Part shown: positions 1 through 6,520 of the stretch, in pieces
Numbering within the stretch: the first letter of the stretch is position 1
Layout of the letters: each line of letters begins with the position of its first letter
Origin: an uncultured Desulfovibrio sp.
GTDB taxonomy: Bacteria > Desulfobacterota > Desulfovibrionia > Desulfovibrionales > Desulfovibrionaceae
DNA: 7,440 nucleotides
Direction: 5' to 3'
Assembly: GCA_947176055.1 (NCBI GenBank)
Contig: CAMWPE010000119.1
Span: 1-7,440 of the forward strand
The notes under the pieces: model-generated
Databases searched by the model: none
What the model was told of the DNA's origin: nothing
The model's input: only the letters and a program-made list of their open reading frames with translations
Translations under genes and position numbers: made by a program

Positions 1-297
1 AAGTCCTGCCTCTCGGCGCGAGGGGGCCGGGAGCCCGACTGTTGCGGAGCCTGCGCGCCGGATAAAAAACTGGGCCGCGCGCTGGGGCTGGCTTGGCGGG
101 ACAATTTGCGGGCGACGGGCAAAACTGCTTTCGCCACTTCCTGTCCCGCCTGTATTCTCGCCCTGGGCGAAATCATGCGGGAAAAATACGACGGAGCGGC
201 GCCGGTCCATTTTGTCGAACTTCTCGCGGCCGGTCTCGCAAGTTCGCCGGAGACAGGGATCGAAAAAAAATCTTCCGGAGGATCGCCGGAAGATTAG
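1..297 (+). CDS. Partial CCG-domain (HdrB/GlpC/LutA-like) iron-sulfur oxidoreductase subunit, C-terminal end
   Basis: The reading frame is open from the first base to a TAG at 295-297, giving 98 residues; the start lies outside the window. It shows a Cys-Cys-Gly motif (residues 14-16 of the fragment) and, 33 residues after the second cysteine, a CPAC motif (48-51). This is the second half of the cysteine-rich CCG domain found in HdrB, GlpC, GlcF and LutA-type subunits, where such cysteines bind an iron-sulfur cluster and electrons pass to or from a quinone, disulfide or flavin partner. Which enzyme it belongs to cannot be told from the tail. The last residues (from about 85) are low-complexity and are encoded in DNA that also forms the terminator of the opposite gene, so they are probably not conserved. 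Family is fairly sure, substrate unknown. Confidence 0.75.
   Translation, partial: KSCLSARGGREPDCCGACAPDKKLGRALGLAWRDNLRATGKTAFATSCPACILALGEIMREKYDGAAPVHFVELLAAGLASSPETGIEKKSSGGSPED
263..295 (-). terminator. Rho-independent terminator of the cytochrome c3 gene
   Basis: Read on the minus strand, a perfect 10-bp stem (arms 295-286 and 278-269) with a 7-nt loop runs straight into a T tract (268-263). It lies about 70 bases past the cytochrome c3 stop codon. On the plus strand the hairpin is preceded by A residues and followed by no T tract, so it should act for the minus-strand transcript. The hairpin overlaps the last codons and stop of the convergent plus-strand gene. Confidence 0.85.
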
Positions 298-362
298 GCG
301 GGGTCAAGTTTTATCGGGACCGTTAAATTTCCGCGAGACGACCGGCGCGAAACGGGTTCCAG

Positions 363-782
363 TTAGTCTTTTTTCTCCAGATTCGCGCGCATGGTCGAGC
401 TTGTATGGCAGGGCGAGCAACCCTTGAAGCCAGGATATTTGCCAGCGAGGGGCTTGTGACAGCCGTAACAGGAGCGCTTTGTGTCCGGCGCGTGATAGGC
501 CATATACACGCTCAAAACTTCGCGGGAAGAAGGGGCGGTAATGGCGTGGCATTCCTTGTTGGTGCAGGAAGCGTAGCGATTGCCGGGCAACCCCTCATGG
601 TGACAGTTTCGACAGGCTATTTCCTTGTGATTGGAATGATTGAAAGTAACGTACATCCGTTTCGCGTCGCCGGCGTCGATGAGAAGCGGGCCGGATATGT
701 TTTTCAGATTCGGCCGGGCTTCGTCGGCGAAGACTGGGTTAGCCGCGAGCAACAGGAAAAGAAGAGGGAGCAGATAGCGCAT
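363..782 (-). CDS. Periplasmic tetraheme cytochrome c3 (class III cytochrome c)
   Basis: The 139-residue protein begins with a Sec signal peptide (hydrophobic residues 4-17, likely cleavage after VFA at 19), leaving about 120 residues, close to the usual 105-120. Four heme-attachment sites are visible: CRNCH (57-61), a CxxxxCH site (73-79), CYGCH (105-109) and CSPCH (122-126). Probable distal ligands are His49, His52, His62 and His97; their spacing of 3, 10 and 35 equals that of His22/25/35/70 in Desulfovibrio vulgaris c3. The family shuttles electrons in the periplasm between hydrogenases or formate dehydrogenases and membrane redox complexes during sulfate respiration. The start is an ATG with a GGAGG ribosome site (plus-strand 787-791) four bases upstream. 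Heme site 4 has the ordinary CxxCH spacing, whereas the D. vulgaris protein has CxxxxCH there. The gene is transcribed alone and ends at the terminator at 295-263. Confidence 0.95.
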   Translation of the reverse strand: MRYLLPLLFLLLAANPVFADEARPNLKNISGPLLIDAGDAKRMYVTFNHSNHKEIACRNCHHEGLPGNRYASCTNKECHAITAPSSREVLSVYMAYHAPDTKRSCYGCHKPLAGKYPGFKGCSPCHTSSTMRANLEKKD

Positions 783-841
783 AGGGCCTCCGGATATCTT
801 TCCGCATTTTTAACACATATATTTGATTCTGTACAGGCGCC

Positions 842-860
842 CGCGTCGCCAAAAGACGCG
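842..860. other. Small hairpin in the divergent c3 / amidohydrolase intergenic region
   Basis: A 6-bp inverted repeat (842-847 with 855-860) encloses a 7-nt loop in the 247-base gap between two divergently transcribed genes. There is no T tract on either side, so it is not a clear terminator. It could lie in the 5' untranslated region of the cytochrome transcript or be an operator; the sequence does not say which. An 8-bp palindrome, CTGTACAG, lies nearby at 829-836. I found no convincing -35/-10 pair for either gene in this gap. Confidence 0.3.
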
Positions 861-1029
861 ATCATGGGAGCTAAAATTGCCTCTAGAAATTGCGCCCGGA
901 ATTTATATCCCAAATTTCAACTACATATAAACGTCGCGCTTTTGTCCGCTCCGCGTTCCGGATTTTTTTCGCGGAACCGGATCGGATGTCCGACGGCGGA
1001 CGCGAAACGCCCGGACCCTGGAAAAAAAT

Positions 1030-2343
1030 ATGAAAGACTGCGAATTTATTCTTTCCGCCCCGTATTTAGTTACCCAGAACGACGCCAGGGAAATCATCGA
1101 GAATGGCTCCATAGCCGTCGATAACGGCTTGATCGTCGATATCGGCCCGCGCGAGAGCGTCGCAGCGAACTGGAGCGGTCGAACGAATCTCGACTACGCG
1201 GACGCGCTGATCATGCCTGGCCTTATAAACGCCCATACGCACTCGGCCATGACCTTTCTGCGCGGTTTAGCCGACGATTTGCCTCTTATGGACTGGCTAA
1301 ACAAAGCCGTTTTTCCCGTCGAAGCGCGCCTGAACCCCGAAATTGTCCGGCTCGGGTCCCTGCTTGGCTGCGCCGAAATGCTCGCGACCGGAACTACGGC
1401 CTGCGTCGATATGTATATTTTCGAAGACGCTGTGTTCGCCGCCGCGAAAGAAGCCGGAATCCGTTGCATGGGAGGCGAAGCCGTGTTTTCTTTTCCGTCG
1501 GCCGCCGCCGCCGGTCCCGAAGAAGCCCTGGAGATTACAGAGGATCTGGCCGCGAAATACGCGGACGATCCGCTAATCTCCGTAGCTGTCAATCCGCATT
1601 CGGTTTACACAACCGAATCCTCCGTCCTACGCGCCTGCGCGGATCTCGCGCTGAAACGGAATCTGCCCCTCCATATTCATCTGGCGGAGACCCGGCGGGA
1701 AACTGCCCTTTGTCTCGAAAAGCACGGTCTCCGGCCTGTCGCGCGGGCCGCGGAAAACGGAATTTTCGAAGCTCGCGTCCTGGCCGCCCATCTTGTTGAT
1801 ATTAATAATGACGAAGTCCGCTTTCTGGCCGCGAAAAAAGCCGTTCCCGTACATAATCCCGCGTCGAACATGAAACTGGCCTCCGGCGTCGCGTCCGTCC
1901 CCATGATGCTCGAAGCCGGGCTTCCCGTCGCCCTGGGCACGGACGGGCCCGCCAGCAACAATACTTTGAACATGTTTCGCGAAATGAATCGCGCGGCGCT
2001 CCTGGGCAAGGTCTGGAGCGGCGACCCGGCCGCGCTTCCCGCCGGCGCGGTTTTCGATATGGCTAGCCGGTCCGGCGCCGTAGCCATGAATGATCCGCGG
2101 CTAGGCTCCCTCGAAACAGGCAAAGCGGCCGACCTGGCGGTCATCGATACGAGCGGCCCGCACGCGCGGCCTTTTTACGACGCGGCTTCCCTGATCGTTT
2201 ACGCCCTCTCCGGCCACGAATGCCGGCTGACCATGGTCGATGGCAAAATCCGCTATCGCGACGGACGCTTCGATTTCGACTACGACGGCCTGCTCCGCGA
2301 AGCCGGAAGGCTCAAGAATTTCGTTCTGGCAAAAATTTCTTGA
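1030..2343 (+). CDS. mtaD: MtaD-type amidohydrolase (S-adenosylhomocysteine / 5'-methylthioadenosine deaminase family)
   Basis: The 437-residue protein is full length for the metal-dependent amidohydrolase family (PF01979). Metal and substrate residues are in the expected order: His69 and His71 in NAHTHS, His190 in NPHS, His217 and Glu220 in HIHLAET, His254, and Asp305 in LGTDG. The 27-residue gap between His190 and His217 and the HxxE spacing match the characterised Thermotoga maritima deaminase Tm0936. The N- and C-terminal beta-sandwich portions (about 1-60 and 365-437) flank the barrel. Members deaminate adenosylhomocysteine, methylthioadenosine or adenosine to inosyl products in the cytoplasm, recycling by-products of SAM use. 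Related chlorohydrolase/guanine-deaminase relatives make the exact substrate uncertain. A weak GGA ribosome site lies seven bases before the ATG. The gene appears monocistronic; the next gene has its own promoter candidate. Confidence 0.85.
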   Translation: MKDCEFILSAPYLVTQNDAREIIENGSIAVDNGLIVDIGPRESVAANWSGRTNLDYADALIMPGLINAHTHSAMTFLRGLADDLPLMDWLNKAVFPVEARLNPEIVRLGSLLGCAEMLATGTTACVDMYIFEDAVFAAAKEAGIRCMGGEAVFSFPSAAAAGPEEALEITEDLAAKYADDPLISVAVNPHSVYTTESSVLRACADLALKRNLPLHIHLAETRRETALCLEKHGLRPVARAAENGIFEARVLAAHLVDINNDEVRFLAAKKAVPVHNPASNMKLASGVASVPMMLEAGLPVALGTDGPASNNTLNMFREMNRAALLGKVWSGDPAALPAGAVFDMASRSGAVAMNDPRLGSLETGKAADLAVIDTSGPHARPFYDAASLIVYALSGHECRLTMVDGKIRYRDGRFDFDYDGLLREAGRLKNFVLAKIS

Positions 2344-2344
2344 A

Positions 2345-2373
2345 TTGACGCGGCCAAATTTTTTCAGTACAAA
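2345..2373 (+). promoter_or_regulatory. Candidate sigma-70 promoter for the lipoprotein/BMP operon
   Basis: TTGACG (2345-2350, five of six to consensus) is followed after 17 bases by TACAAA (2368-2373, four of six), which predicts a start of transcription near 2380, about 30 bases before the ATG at 2410. The -35 element overlaps the end of the amidohydrolase stop region. The spacer and downstream sequence are strongly AT-rich, with two AAATTTTTT runs (from about 2356 and 2371). No stem is present, so the gap does not hold an obvious terminator. Confidence 0.45.
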
Positions 2374-2409
2374 TTTTTTTCCAGTTAAATTTATTTCGGG
2401 GAAACTGAA

Positions 2410-3000
2410 ATGAAAAATCTCAAATCTATCGCGGTTGGGATGGCCGCGTCGCTTTTTTTGTTCGCCTGCGCTAGCAGCGGGCCCAGAAAGACCCTGGACG
2501 AGCTGGCCTCCGCCCTGCAAAACAACAACCCGCAAGAATTTCTGTCATGCCTGGACATGGAGGCTTACGCCAACAATACGCTGGCTTCCATCACCGGCGG
2601 CAACGCCGTCTTTCATTCTCTCAATTCCATAAGCTCCATGCTGGGACTCGGCGGGCTCGATCAGATGATTAACAGCGTCATCGATTACCGCGCGGAGTTG
2701 CGGGACACATTGGCTAAAGGCGTGGCCAGCGGCGAACTGACCCTGCAATGCCAGCGCGGAGGCGAGACCAACTGCCCGTGGGTAGCGTCCTCCCTGCGCG
2801 AAGCCGTGATCGTGGAAATCGCGCCCTCCGCGGCCATAGCCAAGGTAACCACTCCCGCGAAGCTGACCAGCTGGATAGCTTTGCGCAAGTCCGGCGACAA
2901 ATGGCTTGTCACGGGGCAGGCCCTCATGGAGGACGACGCGCGCAGGTACGCCATGAGCGGGAACAGGCCGGCTCCCGATCCCGGGGCGAAAAGCATCTAG
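2410..3000 (+). CDS. Putative small lipoprotein of unknown function
   Basis: The 196-residue protein starts with a lipoprotein signal peptide: Lys2 and Lys5, a hydrophobic stretch 7-19 and a lipobox LFAC with the lipidated cysteine at residue 20. It is therefore probably anchored to the inner or outer membrane facing the periplasm. The mature part has an N-terminal helical segment in which a short repeat-like 'LxxALQNNNPQEF' region precedes a glycine/serine-rich stretch (about 62-82), and a C-terminal 'SWIALRKSGDKWLVTGQ' element (about 153-169). The layout recalls DUF2939/DUF4878-type lipoproteins, but I cannot assign it firmly. A GGGGA ribosome site (2398-2402) lies seven bases before the ATG. 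Its stop TAG directly abuts the next ATG, which suggests translational coupling with the BMP protein. Function unknown. Confidence 0.8.
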   Translation: MKNLKSIAVGMAASLFLFACASSGPRKTLDELASALQNNNPQEFLSCLDMEAYANNTLASITGGNAVFHSLNSISSMLGLGGLDQMINSVIDYRAELRDTLAKGVASGELTLQCQRGGETNCPWVASSLREAVIVEIAPSAAIAKVTTPAKLTSWIALRKSGDKWLVTGQALMEDDARRYAMSGNRPAPDPGAKSI

Positions 3001-3957
3001 ATGCGCGCGGCCCTGTTATGCCTGCTGGCGATCTGGCTTTGGCCGGATCTTGCCCGGGGAGCGGAGGCGCTGAAAGTCGTTCTTATCTTGGAGCATGACG
3101 GCGACTCCTCTTTTAATAAGTTATTAATAGCCGGCCTGGAGCGGGCGAAAAGGGAACCGGACGTCGAAGGTCGCGTCATAGTAGCCGGAAAGGATCCGGT
3201 CGACGCCTTCCGCCGGGCCGCGGGCGAAGCGGATCTGGTGATCGTAGCTACGGACGCCATGCATGAAATCCTGCGCGACAACGCGGGGGCATTCCGGAGC
3301 GTAAAGTTCGGAGCCATTGACGCGGGCATCCGCGCGCGCAATATAATGTCCGTAACTTTCGCCGACGAGCAAGCCGCCTATCTGGCGGGCGCGATCGCCG
3401 CCATGAGCTCGGACGGCCCTTTGGCCTGGCTTTCGGGCGCCGACGTTCCGTCGCTGCGCAGTTTATATAATGGTTTTGTCGAGGGCGCGAAACTCGCCGA
3501 TCCCGACCGCGTCGTCGTTCAGGCTGTGTCCGGCTCCTTTACTGACGGGATGCTCGCGGCCGATAAGGCTCGCGCTTTGGCCTCCCGCCATCCAGGAGTC
3601 GCGGTTCTGGCTTCCGGCCTTGGCAACGCGGCGGCGGAGAAGGAGCTTGGGCGGACGCCGGTTATCGCTCTTGACGCGGCCGACGACTCGCCGCGCGTTT
3701 TTGGCTCCATTGTCAAGGCGCTGGATCGCGCCGTTTACGAAATTGTTTCCTCCGCCGCTAGCGGCAGGTTCGCGGCCAAAGAAATCCGGACTTACGATCT
3801 TGCCAACGGCGGCGTGGATTTTATACTGTCAAAAGCTTCCGCGAAAAAATATCCGGACGCGGCCAGGCGCCTGGCGGAGCTGAAAGGCGAGTTCGCCAAA
3901 GGCTCCATTCCCCTGCGCTCGGCAAGGCAAAGAACGCTTTGCGATTGTCTGGATTGA
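3001..3957 (+). CDS. BMP-family (PF02608-like) periplasmic solute-binding protein
   Basis: The 318-residue protein has a Sec signal peptide (hydrophobic 3-15, likely cleavage near residue 20-22) but no lipobox. Most PnrA/Med/Bmp relatives are lipoproteins, so this one is probably soluble. Family-like segments are 'DGDSSFNKLLIAGLERAK' (33-50), 'TFADEQAAYLAGAIAA' (119-134), 'VFGSIVKALDRAVYEIV' (233-249) and a final 'GGVDFIL' (270-276). Together they give the two-lobed periplasmic binding fold. Characterised members bind purine nucleosides or act as receptors with an ABC importer or regulator. No ABC permease or ATPase is next to it; the only partner is the lipoprotein gene that ends on the base before this ATG. 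Ligand unknown. The C-terminal tail has two cysteines (314 and 316), an odd ending for a periplasmic protein. Confidence 0.75.
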   Translation: MRAALLCLLAIWLWPDLARGAEALKVVLILEHDGDSSFNKLLIAGLERAKREPDVEGRVIVAGKDPVDAFRRAAGEADLVIVATDAMHEILRDNAGAFRSVKFGAIDAGIRARNIMSVTFADEQAAYLAGAIAAMSSDGPLAWLSGADVPSLRSLYNGFVEGAKLADPDRVVVQAVSGSFTDGMLAADKARALASRHPGVAVLASGLGNAAAEKELGRTPVIALDAADDSPRVFGSIVKALDRAVYEIVSSAASGRFAAKEIRTYDLANGGVDFILSKASAKKYPDAARRLAELKGEFAKGSIPLRSARQRTLCDCLD

Positions 3958-4007
3958 AGGATCGACATTATTAATCGTCGCTCGCTGGCGACGGCGTAGA
4001 TTTAAAC

Positions 4008-4034
4008 CGGCGGACATGGATCCGCCGTATTTTA
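4008..4034 (+). terminator. Candidate terminator after the lipoprotein/BMP operon
   Basis: A 7-bp GC-rich stem (4008-4014 with 4021-4027) with a six-base loop is followed by TATTTTAT. It lies 50 bases past the BMP stop and 29 bases before the deacetylase start. The T run is short and interrupted, so strength is uncertain. A separate 6-bp hairpin without a T tract (3976-3981 with 3988-3993) precedes it. Confidence 0.55.
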
Positions 4035-4062
4035 TCCGGTTATTTATAAACTTTATCGAGTT

Positions 4063-4941
4063 ATGCGCGCTGTGTTAAAAACTTCTATTTTATCGCTCGC
4101 TTGTTGTCTGCTTACCGCCCAGGCCGCGCTTGGCGCTGTCGTCGATGGCAACCGGATCATGGATCAGGATATGGGCGAAAATTTATGCGCCCTGACCTTT
4201 GACGACGGACCGTCCGTACATACGCCGGAGTTGCTTGATATGCTGGCGGGTTACGGGGTGAAAGCAACCTTTTTCCTGCTTGGCAAAAACGCCCAGTATT
4301 ATCCCGAGATAACGCGGCGCATTGTCCGAGAGGGGCATGAGGTAGGCAACCATTCCTGGTCGCATCCCAATTTGAAGAAAATGTCGACGGATGCCCAGCA
4401 ATGGCAAATCGAGAGGACGGACGAGGTTCTGCGCGCTTTTGGCGCGGCTCCAGTCTATATGCGTCCGCCCTACGGCGCCTATGACGAGAGGACGCAAAAG
4501 ATAGCCGAGAAACTGGGCGTGTCGTTGATTCTCTGGTCAATGGACAGCTACGACTGGAAAAGATTGCCGGAGAACTACGCCCGCATTCCCTCCACCCGCG
4601 GAACGGTTTACGAAGACGGCGCCTTGCGGGGGATCTTCCTTTTTCACGATATCCACAAGACCACGGTGGACGATCTGCCGAGGATCATCGACAATCTTCG
4701 CGCCGGAGGTTGCCAGAAGTTCGTCACCGTGAGCGAATATCTCGAAGGCATTCTGGATCCCGAGCCTCCCGCGCTCATGGCCAGGACGATGGTTCGCGAT
4801 CCAAAACCCGTCGAATCGCCGGGCTACGCCATGACGCGGGAAAGGGCGCGCCTGGCCCGTTGCAGCCTGCCGGACGGAGCGGTTTCCCTTAACCTGGAAG
4901 ACGCGCGCGCCGCGTTCGCCCAGCCGGAGACCGTGCATTAA
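4063..4941 (+). CDS. Secreted polysaccharide deacetylase (NodB homology domain, carbohydrate esterase family 4)
   Basis: The 292-residue protein has an N-terminal signal peptide (hydrophobic about 8-23, likely cleavage after ALG at 24). The five NodB motifs follow: TFDDGP (45-50, with Asp47 as expected catalytic base and Asp48 as metal ligand), HSWSH (97-101, metal-binding histidines), RPPYG (134-138), a tryptophan/aspartate motif around W158-D161, and FLFHDIH (192-198, His195 as likely catalytic acid). The family removes acetyl groups from N-acetylglucosamine-containing polymers such as peptidoglycan or exopolysaccharide; location is probably periplasmic. A tail of about 60 residues after the domain (from about 231), rich in Pro, Arg and Ala, is unassigned. 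The ribosome site is weak (GAG near 4058) and a TATAAA (4045-4050) lies just upstream, without a clear -35. It runs convergent to the next gene with only four bases between stops. Confidence 0.92.
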   Translation: MRAVLKTSILSLACCLLTAQAALGAVVDGNRIMDQDMGENLCALTFDDGPSVHTPELLDMLAGYGVKATFFLLGKNAQYYPEITRRIVREGHEVGNHSWSHPNLKKMSTDAQQWQIERTDEVLRAFGAAPVYMRPPYGAYDERTQKIAEKLGVSLILWSMDSYDWKRLPENYARIPSTRGTVYEDGALRGIFLFHDIHKTTVDDLPRIIDNLRAGGCQKFVTVSEYLEGILDPEPPALMARTMVRDPKPVESPGYAMTRERARLARCSLPDGAVSLNLEDARAAFAQPETVH

Positions 4942-4945
4942 AGCT

Positions 4946-5443
4946 TTATTTTTCCGGGAGTTTGGTCAGATCGTAATAATAGAGGCGGATATCTTCATAA
5001 GAGCCGTCGTCCCGCGAAAAGCCTCCGGGCACAGTTCCCAGGGGCGCGAAACCGAGGCTTTCATATAGTTTATGAGCCGTCGCGTTGGAAATAACGACGG
5101 CGTTGAACTGCAGGACGCGGAAACCGGCGTCGCGGGCGCGCGCCAGACTGTCCCGGACAATTGCCCGGCCGGCGCCTTTTCCGCGAAAGCGCGAGCCGAC
5201 CGCGTAGCTGGCGTTGGCGATATGACCGCAACGGCCTATATTATTGGGATGGAGGATATAGAGAGCGACAATCTCTCCCCTCTGTTCCGCCACGCCGCAA
5301 TAACTCTGGCTGGCGAAAAATTCCTCCGCTTGCGCTTCCGTAAGCTCGTCCGTTTGCGGGAATGCGCGTCCTTCGCGGACAACTTCATTCCAGATGGCCG
5401 TCATGGCCGCGATGTCATCCCCCGTGTACTGGCGTATGGTCAT
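4946..5443 (-). CDS. GNAT-family N-acetyltransferase
   Basis: From the ATG at 5443 the protein has 165 residues, the normal length for a single GNAT domain (PF00583). The acetyl-CoA pyrophosphate-binding motif is Arg85-Phe-Arg-Gly88-Lys-Gly90-Ala-Gly92. 'LYESLGF' (127-133) is the conserved motif B, and the N-terminal 'IRQYTGDDIAAMTAIWNEVV' is the usual first strand and helix. The 'LQFNAVV.SN' and 'GTVPGGF' segments recall Mpr1-like and related small-molecule acetyltransferases; the acceptor is unknown. A longer form starting at TTG (5479) is possible, but that extension contains the promoter-like elements and is not typical of the fold. The ATG overlaps the probable start of the divergent Cas6-like gene. 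No clear ribosome site is visible. Confidence 0.88.
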   Translation of the reverse strand: MTIRQYTGDDIAAMTAIWNEVVREGRAFPQTDELTEAQAEEFFASQSYCGVAEQRGEIVALYILHPNNIGRCGHIANASYAVGSRFRGKGAGRAIVRDSLARARDAGFRVLQFNAVVISNATAHKLYESLGFAPLGTVPGGFSRDDGSYEDIRLYYYDLTKLPEK

Positions 5444-6200
5444 GCCCGATAGATTATATCTCGCCGATCTTTTTTTCAAGTGCGCGGAGCCAATCCGCTC
5501 CCTGCCGGAATTTCATGGCGCCCGCTGGCATGCATGGGCGCGTTTCGCATTAAAAGGCTATCTGGATTTTGACGCGGCGATTTTTGGCCTCTTGCCGTCG
5601 CGCTCCGGGAAACATCCGATCCTCCCCGGGGAGACTCTTGCCCTGCGGCTCGTCCTGACATCCGTAGGCGCGGAGGCCATCGATCTCATCGAAAACCGCC
5701 TGACGGCCAGCGACAATGGCAAGGCGTTTGGGCCGGCCCAATTGGCGCTCGACAGGGATAGAACGGCCGTCCGGCCTTTGAACGAGGCTTTTCTGAAGGA
5801 CAGGCTAGAATCTTTGCTCGCTCTGGACACTTTCTCCATTAATTTGTTTACGCCATTGCGCCTGGTCGCGCCGACGGAATGGAAGGGGAAAGACGCTAAA
5901 AGCCGTTTTTGCCAGCCGGAATTTTTCGCGTCGCCGTGCGCTCTTGATAGAATGTTGGCGGGCGTCCGGAGGGATCCGGCTAACCGGACCGCTTGCCGGA
6001 TAGTTTCGAAGGATTTGGTCTGGAAAGATTTGCGCTATAGCCGCGACCGCCGCGTGGCGCTGGGCGGAGTTTGCGGGAAAATTGTCTGCGAAGGGAGGCC
6101 GGAAGAAGAGACGGCCCGCGCCCTGATCCTTGGGCAATATGCGGGTTGCGGCAAAAATCCGCGCTTTGGGCTCGGATACTGGCGCCTTTGTCCGGATTGA
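5442..6200 (+). CDS. cas6: Cas6-like CRISPR pre-crRNA processing endoribonuclease (RAMP superfamily)
   Basis: Counted from the ATG at 5442, this is 252 residues, the typical Cas6 size. The C-terminus carries the RAMP glycine-rich signature 'GQYAGCGKNPRFGLGYWRL' (231-249), preceded by 'SRDRRVALGGVCGKIVCEG' (200-218), both characteristic of the Cas6 C-terminal domain (PF10040). 'LPGETLALRLVLTSVG' (61-76) and 'FSINLFTPLRL' (131-141) match further ferredoxin-fold strands. Cas6 cuts CRISPR transcripts within repeats; its usual general-acid histidine lies near the first helix, so His25 or His30 in 'FHGARWHAW' are candidates, by inference only. An upstream ATG at 5394 would extend deep into the acetyltransferase gene and is unlikely; 5436 is another option. 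No other cas gene is visible, but a CRISPR array begins at 7231, which supports the call. Convincing ribosome site absent. Confidence 0.82.
   Translation: MPDRLYLADLFFKCAEPIRSLPEFHGARWHAWARFALKGYLDFDAAIFGLLPSRSGKHPILPGETLALRLVLTSVGAEAIDLIENRLTASDNGKAFGPAQLALDRDRTAVRPLNEAFLKDRLESLLALDTFSINLFTPLRLVAPTEWKGKDAKSRFCQPEFFASPCALDRMLAGVRRDPANRTACRIVSKDLVWKDLRYSRDRRVALGGVCGKIVCEGRPEEETARALILGQYAGCGKNPRFGLGYWRLCPD
5453..5479 (-). promoter_or_regulatory. Candidate promoter for the acetyltransferase gene, giving a near-leaderless mRNA
   Basis: Minus-strand TTGAAA (5479-5474) and a perfect TATAAT (5458-5453) are separated by 15 bases, shorter than the usual 17. The predicted transcription start would be about 5446, only a few bases before the ATG at 5443. 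It lies inside the 5' coding part of the plus-strand Cas6-like gene. Confidence 0.4.
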
Positions 6201-6316
6201 TGTTGGCATATCGAAGCCGCCGTATTTTAAATTATAGCGTGGAGCGCTTGAAAACAGCTACCCGTTATGTCGGCTTTGCGACGCCATGACGCGCGCGAAA
6301 TTATGCCAAGACTAAC

Positions 6317-6353
6317 TTGTTTCGCCGTTCAGGGATAATTTCAAGCGAAACAA
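6317..6353. repeat. 9-bp perfect inverted repeat with 19-base centre
   Basis: TTGTTTCGC (6317-6325) pairs exactly with GCGAAACAA (6345-6353). No T tract follows directly, and the loop is long for a terminator. It could be a regulator-binding site, since the arm starts are 28 bases apart, or part of a structured transcript. It lies 12 bases before the terminator-like hairpin. Confidence 0.5.
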
Positions 6354-6365
6354 ACTATAAAGATA

Positions 6366-6393
6366 AAGCCTCCTCCGCGAGGCTTAGTATTTT
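6366..6393 (+). terminator. Candidate terminator downstream of the Cas6-like gene, possibly bidirectional
   Basis: A perfect 7-bp stem (AAGCCTC 6366-6372 with GAGGCTT 6379-6385) closes a six-base loop and is followed by AGTATTTTA. On the minus strand the same stem is followed by TATCTTT. The T runs are interrupted, so efficiency is uncertain. It would separate the Cas6-like gene from the kinase-like gene, about 170 bases past the Cas6 stop. Confidence 0.5.
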
Positions 6394-6520
6394 AGCCATC
6401 GGCTGTTTGCTTGCGGGAAGCGCGGCGGTATCGATTTAAAACGAATTTGGGGGTTAGAGACCAATCCGTAAAGAGAAAGGCGCGAGATTTAATTCCAAAC
6501 AACTTTATGAGGGAGAAAAA

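Larger units (their letters stand above)
6201..6520. other. Roughly 320-base non-coding stretch between the Cas6-like and kinase-like genes
   Basis: No convincing gene, tRNA or insertion-sequence end was seen. The stretch is AT-richer than sequence to its left. It holds a 29-codon reading frame starting at 6200, an inverted repeat at 6317-6353 and a terminator-like hairpin at 6366-6393. A strong ribosome site for the next gene lies at 6509-6515. Confidence 0.6.

Noticed and set aside
405..1124. 239-codon plus-strand reading frame across the cytochrome c3 gene and the intergenic gap
   Set aside because: It is antisense to a clear four-heme cytochrome, has no recognisable domain, and runs into the amidohydrolase in another frame.
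1194..2144. Long minus-strand reading frames antisense to the amidohydrolase
   Set aside because: They are low-complexity, alanine/arginine/serine-rich frames typical of the opposite strand of GC-rich genes; the plus-strand gene has all family motifs.
4936..4956. AAAGCTTT palindrome followed by a T run between the convergent deacetylase and acetyltransferase genes
   Set aside because: The palindrome has no loop and is AT-rich, so it cannot form a stable terminator hairpin.
5394..5441. Longer N-terminus for the Cas6-like protein from the ATG at 5394
   Set aside because: It would overlap about 50 bases more of the acetyltransferase gene, and the added residues do not look like a Cas6 start; the fold plausibly begins at 'LYLADLFF' just after 5442.
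6217..6229. A 13-base string CCGCCGTATTTTA shared with 4022-4034 at the operon terminator
   Set aside because: At 6217 the matching upstream stem arm is missing, so it is not a second terminator. Thirteen bases alone are too little to claim a repeat family.
6201..6520. tRNA or integrase attachment site in the gap after cas6
   Set aside because: No TPsiC-like GTTCGAATC segment or cloverleaf arms were found, and no integrase or direct repeats flank the region.
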